A stretch of 64,000 nucleotides of DNA from Pseudomonas fluorescens (GTDB lineage: Bacteria; Pseudomonadota; Gammaproteobacteria; Pseudomonadales; Pseudomonadaceae), in NCBI RefSeq assembly GCF_002022275.1, contig NZ_MSDF01000021.1:194668-258667 (forward strand), in the 5' to 3' direction. The notes beneath the pieces are model-generated. The model was not told the origin of the DNA. It saw nothing but the letters and a program-made list of their open reading frames with translations, and ran no database searches. Both the position numbers and the translations under genes were made by a program. Position 1 is the stretch's first letter, and each line of letters begins with the position of its first letter. This document shows positions 58,310-64,000 of this stretch, piece by piece.

Positions 58310-59437
58310 TTACTGAGGGGAAACTTCGGTTTTTGGTTTGCCGAAGTGCCATTCGTAGACCACGAATTTAAAGTCCTTCAGGTCGCCCTTGGCGTCAAAG
58401 CTCAGGTCGCCGGTAGGGGTCTTGAAAGTGCCTGCGTGGATGGCTGCAGCCACTTTGGCGGTGTCTTCAGACTTCGCAGCAGCAATACCGCCGGCGATGA
58501 CTTCAACAGCCGAGTAGGCCGGGAACACGAATGGACCGCTTGGGTCCTGCTTTTTCTTGGCGAACTCTTCAACGATTGCCTTGTTGGCAGGGTCGGTGTC
58601 GAAGGATTTCGGCAGGGTCACCAGCAGGCCTTCGGACGCGCCTTGGGCGATTTGCGAGATGGAGTCGTTGCCGACACCTTCTGGGCCCATGAACTTGGCT
58701 TTCACGCCTTTTTCCTGGGCTTGGCGCAGGATCAGACCCAGCTCAGGGTGGTAGCCGCCGTAGTAGACGAAGTCGACGTTGGCTTGCTTGAGCTTCTGAA
58801 TCAGCGAGCCGAAGTCTTTGTCGCCAGCGTTAACGCCTTCGAAGAGGGCAACTTTCACGCCTTTCGACTCGAGGGTCTGTTTAACGGCGGTGGCGATACC
58901 TTCACCGTACTGCTGTTTGTCGTGGATGACGGCCACGACCTTCGGCTTCACAAAATCGGCAATGTAGTTGCCGGCCGCCGGGCCTTGAGCGCTGTCCAGA
59001 CCAATGGTGCGGAACACCAGTTTGTAACCACGGGAAGTGATTTCCGGGCTGGTGGCAGCCGGGGTGATCATGATGACGCCTTCGTCTTCATAGATATCGG
59101 ACGCTGGCTGAGTGGAGCTGGAGCAGAGGTGACCCACCACGAACTTGACGCCGTCGTTGACCACTTTGTTCGCTACGGCAACGGCTTGTTTCGGGTCGCA
59201 AGCGTCGTCGTATTCTTTTGCTTCAAGCATTTTACCGTCGACGCCGCCCTTGGCGTTGATGTCGGCGATGGCTTGCTTGGCACCCATGAATTGCATGTCG
59301 CCGTATTGCGTCACCGGGCCTGTTTTAGGGCCGGCGATACCGATCTTGATGGTGTCGGCTGCGAACGAATGGCCGGCAACCCCAGCCAGGACCATAGCGG
59401 CAAACAGTTTGGAAATCTGCTTAGTAGCCTTATTCAT
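58310..59437 (-). CDS. braC: Branched-chain amino-acid binding protein (BraC/LivK)
   Basis: 375 residues with a signal peptide ending HSFAADT. The mature start IKIGIAGPKTGPVTQYGDMQFMGAKQAI and the disulfide-bearing segment DACDPKQAVAVANKVVNDGVKFVVGHLCSSSTQP are diagnostic of LivJ/BraC. Periplasmic capture of Leu/Ile/Val. First gene of the braCDEFG operon. Confidence 0.96.
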   Translation of the reverse strand: MNKATKQISKLFAAMVLAGVAGHSFAADTIKIGIAGPKTGPVTQYGDMQFMGAKQAIADINAKGGVDGKMLEAKEYDDACDPKQAVAVANKVVNDGVKFVVGHLCSSSTQPASDIYEDEGVIMITPAATSPEITSRGYKLVFRTIGLDSAQGPAAGNYIADFVKPKVVAVIHDKQQYGEGIATAVKQTLESKGVKVALFEGVNAGDKDFGSLIQKLKQANVDFVYYGGYHPELGLILRQAQEKGVKAKFMGPEGVGNDSISQIAQGASEGLLVTLPKSFDTDPANKAIVEEFAKKKQDPSGPFVFPAYSAVEVIAGGIAAAKSEDTAKVAAAIHAGTFKTPTGDLSFDAKGDLKDFKFVVYEWHFGKPKTEVSPQ

Positions 59438-59778
59438 AGTGCTCCACTCTTGCTGTTGTATTTTTTATAGTTCTAGCGGCCTTGTGAGCTGCAGAACCGG
59501 ATCAGATATCTGGGATATCCCCCCGGCAGTGCTCTGGCAACTGTACCGGTACAGTGTAGAGCGCCGGTTCATCGCTTGAAAAGCTGGCTGCTGGGGGCAA
59601 AACCCGGGGATGTCGCTTAAATGAAAGAAAAAGACAGAATTGCGGCGGGGTGATGCCAGAGTTTCGGGCAATCCTTGGCTTTTCTGACACTTTCGTTCGG
59701 TGACTCATTTGCAACTGGGTTTTTCCGCAAGAGCCACGACGTTATGATTGCGCCGATTTTTTACTCAGGTGAATTCCC
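59438..59778. other. Divergent spacer between braC and the DUF2288 gene
   Basis: 341 bases with no gene. It must hold the braC promoter (minus) and the DUF2288 promoter (plus). It contains a perfect 16-bp palindrome at 59540-59555. I could not place core promoters with confidence. Confidence 0.55.
59540..59555. promoter_or_regulatory. Perfect palindrome upstream of braC, candidate operator
   Basis: ACTGTACCGGTACAGT is identical to its reverse complement. It lies 103 bases before the braC start codon. A dimeric repressor or activator site is plausible; the protein is not known. Confidence 0.4.
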
Positions 59779-60081
59779 ATGACGCAAGAACCTAGCACCC
59801 TCTATGCCAAGCTGCTCGGTGAAACCGCCGAAATTTCGTGGAAGGAGCTTGAGCCGTTCTTTGCCAAGGGTGCCCTATTGTGGGTCGACGCCGGGCTGGA
59901 TTTGATCGAAGCAGCCGAAGGAATGGCGGAGGATAACCGCGAGAAAGTCGCTGCGTGGCTGGCCTCCGGGAGCCTTGGCGAAGTGTCTGCGACGCGGGCG
60001 TTGGACCTGGTTGAGCGGGATCCGAGCCTGTGGGCGGTGGTGGTTTCGCCGTGGATTTTGATCCAGGAAAGGGCGGCGTAA
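59779..60081 (+). CDS. DUF2288-family protein
   Basis: 100 residues, mostly helical, matching the DUF2288 pattern (LYAKLLGETAEISWKELEPFFAKGALLWVDAGLDLIEAA and WLASGSLGEVS). CAGGTGA precedes the ATG. No signal peptide and no catalytic motif. Function is unknown; apparently monocistronic. Confidence 0.8.
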   Translation: MTQEPSTLYAKLLGETAEISWKELEPFFAKGALLWVDAGLDLIEAAEGMAEDNREKVAAWLASGSLGEVSATRALDLVERDPSLWAVVVSPWILIQERAA

Positions 60082-60390
60082 GAATGGAATGCACTTAAAA
60101 GGTGCGTGATTTTTGCTGTGAGAAGTGTGTAGCCGAGTAACCGCTGGCGCCGTGATGGCACCTTGCCGTAGAGAAAGGTCACAGAAGAGGGTGACGTGCG
60201 CGTCACGGGAACAGTTTTGCGTGGGGTGGAATGCTGCCGGAATTGTTTCCGGGTGTGGCAGGGCTGTAGATAGTGCGTGTGTGACTGACCGCTATCGCAG
60301 GCAAGCCAGCTCCCACATTCGACTGCATTCCAACAGATAGAATGCAGTGGAATGTGGGAGCTGGCTTGCCTGCGATGAGGGCGACTCGGT
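60082..60390. other. Spacer between DUF2288 and the tubulin-like gene
   Basis: 309 bases between convergent genes. It holds a REP pair at 60291-60378; nothing else recognisable. Confidence 0.6.
60291..60378. repeat. REP pair, reversed arrangement
   Basis: GCTATCGCAGGCAAGCCAGC-TCCCACATT, then ACTGCATTCCA and its near mirror, then AATGTGGGAGCTGGCTTGCC-TGCGATGAG. As at 31074, the CTCCCAC ends meet in the centre, opposite to the other pairs. Confidence 0.88.
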
Positions 60391-62568
60391 CTAGGCGGTT
60401 TTCCCGGTATGGTTATTCAACGAAATAACCTTGGTCTTCCCAATCCGGTGGCGATAGATCTCGCGCAGGTACTTGATCGCCTTCTTCACGCAATCCCGTG
60501 ACAGCCGAATATCGTTGATCGACACAAACTTGTCTTTGTCATTGATCAACTCACGGTACTTCTTCTCGTACATCGGCTTGATCGCATACCAGTTGGTATC
60601 CAGGATCTTCGCCGGGTTTTCAAACTCATTGAGCAGCTCATCAATCCGGTCTTCATCAAAATCCTCATGAATGATGAAGTCCAGAATCGAGTTATCCAGC
60701 GTGTCATCAAACCGGTACGGGTTACGCGCAAAGCAGCGTTTGATAAACGCCACGATCAACGTCAGAAAATCATCCGACAAACACGGGCTTTTGGCGATCA
60801 GTGTGGTGAGCGACAAATTGGCCGACGCGCCAATCACCAGCGCATAACGCTTGAGCGTGGTGTTGGGGAACAGGCTGTTCAAGTGCGTCTTGAGGCGGTT
60901 CAGGTCCATGTAGGACAGCTTGTAATCCTTGGGCAGCGACACGATTGACACCACCGACGAGCAGTTCTTGAAGAAGTGCAAATCATGCAACGCCGCCGCG
61001 TCATACCCGGAGTTTTTGTACTGTTCCAGGGACGCTTTATAACGCTTGGACTCAATCGGCAACAGGCTGATGCCTTCAATGGCCTGGGTCACTTTATTGA
61101 AGTGCGGCAGGTCAATGGAGCGGAAAAACAGGTCATCGATATTCAAGCGCTGCGGCTCTTTATCGAACACCTTGAACTTGTCGTTTGAGGGCGCCGGGGT
61201 TTCCGGCACCACGGATTCGGCGTAGGCAATCGCCACCGGCCCGGCCAGGCTCATGAAGAGGTCGTTGGCATCCAGGCGAATGGTTTCGCCGATATCGATG
61301 CCGGCGCGTCGGAAGTAGTTCTGGTCGTAGTCGGTGGTAACCGCCTGGGCCGTCAGAATGTTGAAGATCTGCTGCGAGATGTATTGGTTGGCGTGTTTTT
61401 CCATGGCATTGACATCAATGTTCTGGATATTGCCGTCATCGCTCTCTTCGGCGTAACGCATGATGTCGTTGGAGATCAGCATCATCGCGTTCCAGGGCCG
61501 TATGCGGCCTTTTACGCTGGCTTCACTGCTGTCTTCATTGTCGAAGTTGTACGAGAAGTCCCACTCTTCCGACAGGTATTTGCACAGCAAGCGCCCGGCA
61601 TTGATGTGCAACGCCTCGGACATTTCGCTGCGGTGGTCGGAGATATTCGGCAGTACGCAGATGCCGCTGGTGAAGATCGGCTCGAACACAAAGGCATGGC
61701 CGCTCTTGCTGTCGTGTTCGTCGGCGGGCTTGGTGTCGAACGTTTTGTTCATGTAGGAGTGCTGCTGGGCCAGGCCGAATTCCGAGGCCATGCCCGAGCC
61801 GGTGCCGCCGCCGGCGCTGAAAATCGAGAAGTACAGGCGCGACTGGTTGGCCTTGATGCCGCAGGAGTCGATCAGGTACGAGTGGATCATCTTCCAGTCG
61901 GGGCTGGAGAAACGCTGGGTGTCTTTATTGAGGATGATCTTGGCCAGGTACTGGCCGAGTATCGGCGCGTTACCGGCGCCTCCGGCATGCACCTCTGAGA
62001 GGTCCATGATTTTCATATTGCTGTAGTCGCGCAGGAAGCCGCTTTTTTCGCCCTTGCGCGAGAAACGGATGCGCCCGGCGATGTCCTTGTCCAGGTCGCC
62101 GAGCATCACCAGCGGTTCCACCAGGAACACCGGTTTGCTGGCTTTGCCGCCGCCCAGGCGCAGGTTGTTACGGAGCCATTGGGCCGGGCTGTAACCCTTG
62201 TCCGGATTTTTGTCTTCGGTGCTGAACTCGTTCAGGTAGAACTTGCGCGCGTTGTACACCAACTCTGCCACATCCAGCGCAATGTTCGACCCGCAACGGC
62301 CCAGGCCGATCAGGCACACCGAGGGGAACTCCTGCTCGCTGCGCGGTACGCCGTCGCCTTCCGGTTGGGGCGGGTGCGGGAAGACCATGTCACGCAAGCC
62401 GTCGAGGTTGTCGAGGATGCGGTCGGTATTGGTCTCGGTAAAGTACAGGTATTGCTGGGTAGCCAGCGGGCGGGCGCTGCTCAATGACCGTGAACCTGAG
62501 GGCTTTTCTGCAGGAACTGCAGGCAATAGATCGGGAACCACGGTGGCAGAGTTATTATTGGAAGTCAT
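60391..62568 (-). CDS. Tubulin/FtsZ-superfamily GTPase-like protein (Tubulin_2 type)
   Basis: 725 residues. Superfamily elements in order: T1-like LIGLGRCGSN (86-95); T3-like VHAGGAGNAP (193-202); the T4 signature SAGGGTGSG (251-259); the H7 region MLISNDIMRYAE (363-374) with a long following helix (IDVNAMEKHANQYISQQIFNILT); and a T7-like LDANDLFMSLAG (432-443), matching FtsZ NVDFADV. The N-terminus is disordered; about 280 extra C-terminal residues are helical and basic. It is much larger than FtsZ (about 395), TubZ or PhuZ, and is not the cell-division ftsZ. It probably binds GTP and polymerises; function unknown. Apparently monocistronic. Confidence 0.85.
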   Translation of the reverse strand: MTSNNNSATVVPDLLPAVPAEKPSGSRSLSSARPLATQQYLYFTETNTDRILDNLDGLRDMVFPHPPQPEGDGVPRSEQEFPSVCLIGLGRCGSNIALDVAELVYNARKFYLNEFSTEDKNPDKGYSPAQWLRNNLRLGGGKASKPVFLVEPLVMLGDLDKDIAGRIRFSRKGEKSGFLRDYSNMKIMDLSEVHAGGAGNAPILGQYLAKIILNKDTQRFSSPDWKMIHSYLIDSCGIKANQSRLYFSIFSAGGGTGSGMASEFGLAQQHSYMNKTFDTKPADEHDSKSGHAFVFEPIFTSGICVLPNISDHRSEMSEALHINAGRLLCKYLSEEWDFSYNFDNEDSSEASVKGRIRPWNAMMLISNDIMRYAEESDDGNIQNIDVNAMEKHANQYISQQIFNILTAQAVTTDYDQNYFRRAGIDIGETIRLDANDLFMSLAGPVAIAYAESVVPETPAPSNDKFKVFDKEPQRLNIDDLFFRSIDLPHFNKVTQAIEGISLLPIESKRYKASLEQYKNSGYDAAALHDLHFFKNCSSVVSIVSLPKDYKLSYMDLNRLKTHLNSLFPNTTLKRYALVIGASANLSLTTLIAKSPCLSDDFLTLIVAFIKRCFARNPYRFDDTLDNSILDFIIHEDFDEDRIDELLNEFENPAKILDTNWYAIKPMYEKKYRELINDKDKFVSINDIRLSRDCVKKAIKYLREIYRHRIGKTKVISLNNHTGKTA

Positions 62569-62706
62569 TGGGCGCCATGTACCTGAACGGATAGGGCGGT
62601 CAGGTTTGCCCCCTGTTTACAAGGGGAAGCCAGGCCGGATTCTGATGAATCGGCCGTTCGTCGGAGTTCTTTAGGTCACTGATGGCAAAATGCCAAATTT
62701 TCGGCG

Positions 62707-64000
62707 TCAGCGAATTGGCCTGACGATTGAAGGTGGGCCGATACGGCCGGGTGCAGGCTCTTTTGGCGACGGGGCATCCTTGCTGCTTTCGACACTGAAC
62801 GGGTAGAGCGGGTTGCGCATCTGGATGCCTTGCATCACGCCGATGATCTCGCTGGCAGGCACCGCCGGGCTCAGCAGGTAACCCTGAATAAAGTCGCAGT
62901 CGTGTTTAAGCAGCAGCTCGAATTGCGCCTGGGTTTCCACGCCCTCAGTGACAACCTGCAGGTGCAGGGTGTGGGCCATGCCAATAATGGCCTGGACGAT
63001 CTCGATATCGGCGGTGGACTTGGGGATGTCCTGAATAAACGATCGATCGATTTTCAACGTGTTGAGCGGCAGGCGCTTGAGGTAGGCTAGCGATGAGTAG
63101 CCGGTGCCGAAGTCATCGATGGCCAGCGACACGCCCAGGGCACGGATTTGCCGCAACAGCGCCAGGGTGCTGCTGATATTGCCCATCAGCGCATTTTCGG
63201 TGACTTCCAGTTCGAGCCGGTTGGCGGCAACGCCTGCGAAACGCAGGGCGGCTTCGATTTCATCGGCCAACTCATCCCGCGCCAGGTTGAGCGCCGAGCA
63301 GTTCACGGCCATGGTCAGCTCGGTGTAGCCACGGTCAGACAACAGGCTCAAATCGTGACAGGCCTGGCGCAGTACCCAGTGATCGAGGTCGGCAATCAAC
63401 CCGTTGCTTTCGGCGATGCCGATAAACCGGTCCGGCGCCAGCAGCCCGTGCCGTGGGTGCTGCCAACGCACCAGGGCTTCCAGGCGCGTGACCTTGCCGA
63501 GCTTCATGTCGAAGATCGGCTGATAAAACAGCACCAGTTCATTACGCCCACGCAGGGCGGCGCGCAGTTCCTCTTCGAGCTGCAACTCCAGAAAGGCACG
63601 GGTTTTCAAGTTGGAGCTGAAGAAGTTCAGGCTGTTACGCCCGGTGTCCTTGGATTGGTACAGCGCCAGGTCTGCAGTTTTCAGCAGTTCTTCGCACGTC
63701 AGGCCGTCCTCGGGAAACAGGCTGATACCAATGCTGGTGGTCATCACCATGCGCCGGCCAGCCAGTTCGATCGGTTCTTTCATCTTCTGCATGATGCGCT
63801 GGGCCAAGTGCCGCGCTTCATCACGGTGGTGGATGTTGATCAGAATGCAGAATTCATCGCCGCCAAAGCGTGCCACCACGTCGTCATGGCTGCGAACCGA
63901 GCCCTTGATATGCCCGGCGAGCACGGTGAGCAATTGGTCGCCGGCGTCATGGCCGAGGCTGTCGTTGATGCGCTTGAAATGGTCGATATCGAGGAAGATC
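62707..64000 (-). CDS. GGDEF-EAL cyclic-di-GMP protein, 5' end outside the window
   Basis: At least 431 residues are visible; the N-terminus lies beyond base 64000. The GGDEF domain has FLDIDHFKRINDSLGH, RFGGDEF and SIGISLFPEDG; the EAL domain has LEALVRWQHP, LELEVTENALM, AIDDFGTGYSSLAYL, LKIDRSFI and TEGVETQAQ, so both active sites look intact. The RxxD inhibitory motif before GGDEF (RSHDDVVARFGGDEF) is shifted by one residue. Such proteins make and/or break cyclic-di-GMP to control biofilm and motility. Any N-terminal sensor is not visible. Confidence 0.93.
   Translation of the reverse strand, partial: IFLDIDHFKRINDSLGHDAGDQLLTVLAGHIKGSVRSHDDVVARFGGDEFCILINIHHRDEARHLAQRIMQKMKEPIELAGRRMVMTTSIGISLFPEDGLTCEELLKTADLALYQSKDTGRNSLNFFSSNLKTRAFLELQLEEELRAALRGRNELVLFYQPIFDMKLGKVTRLEALVRWQHPRHGLLAPDRFIGIAESNGLIADLDHWVLRQACHDLSLLSDRGYTELTMAVNCSALNLARDELADEIEAALRFAGVAANRLELEVTENALMGNISSTLALLRQIRALGVSLAIDDFGTGYSSLAYLKRLPLNTLKIDRSFIQDIPKSTADIEIVQAIIGMAHTLHLQVVTEGVETQAQFELLLKHDCDFIQGYLLSPAVPASEIIGVMQGIQMRNPLYPFSVESSKDAPSPKEPAPGRIGPPSIVRPIR

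Noticed and set aside
12955..60378. Possible CRISPR array from the repeated GTGGGAGCTGGC units
   Set aside because: The units are isolated inverted pairs between genes, with no regular direct repeats and spacers and no cas genes; they are REP elements.

Overview
The window is high-GC chromosomal DNA from a Pseudomonas, most likely of the P. fluorescens group. The evidence is the surE-pcm-nlpD-rpoS block, an aotJQMOP-type amino-acid transporter, the braCDEFG branched-chain amino-acid operon, a QuiP-like acylase and at least nine paired inverted copies of one REP/REPIN family (core GTGGGAGCTGGCTTGCC). I see no rRNA, tRNA, CRISPR array, transposase or prophage.

Layout. 1-3.7 kb: end of truD, then surE, pcm, nlpD and rpoS (stress and stationary phase). 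3.9-5.3 kb: a cold-shock protein gene, dcd and a small Pro-rich protein. 5.4-15.7 kb: a four-gene ligase-associated DNA-damage module (pdeM, lhr-type helicase, ATP-dependent ligase, MBL exonuclease) split into two pairs by a five-gene polar amino-acid ABC transporter operon. 15.9-19.2 kb: QuiP-like lipoprotein acylase and a YfcG-type GST. 19.3-27.2 kb: an iron-siderophore locus (ABC ATPase, permease, binding protein, Fiu-like TonB receptor with a candidate Fur box) divergent from an OmpR-type two-component system. 27.3-33.9 kb: SEC-C/YchJ/LEA/DUF6231 cluster, OmpA-like lipoprotein, DUF1145, a collagen-like secreted protein, CopD-like protein and DinG helicase. 34-41 kb: GH50/agarase-like enzyme, serine hydrolase, OmpA lipoprotein with a histone-H1-like tail, pdxH, slyB, and a gene-poor stretch with tandem terminators, a 21-bp direct repeat and a 32-codon small ORF. 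41-45.7 kb: chemoreceptor, an S-type-pyocin-domain toxin/immunity pair and nhaA. 45.9-51.7 kb: PLP enzyme, FAD dehydrogenase, envelope proteins and a divergent SDR/LysR pair. 51.7-54.2 kb: a bufferin operon (bufA1-bufB-bufC-DoxX) of the copper-linked MNIO type. 54.4-59.4 kb: braCDEFG. 59.8-64 kb: DUF2288, a large tubulin/FtsZ-superfamily protein and a GGDEF-EAL protein cut by the window end.

The most interesting items are the 725-residue tubulin/FtsZ-like protein (60.4-62.6 kb) with recognisable T1, T3, T4 and T7-like elements, the bufferin operon, the modular pyocin-domain toxin with its HEAT-like immunity protein, the small-ORF/leader unit near 40.85 kb, and the split DNA-repair module. Functions are inferred by reading sequence motifs; no database search was run.
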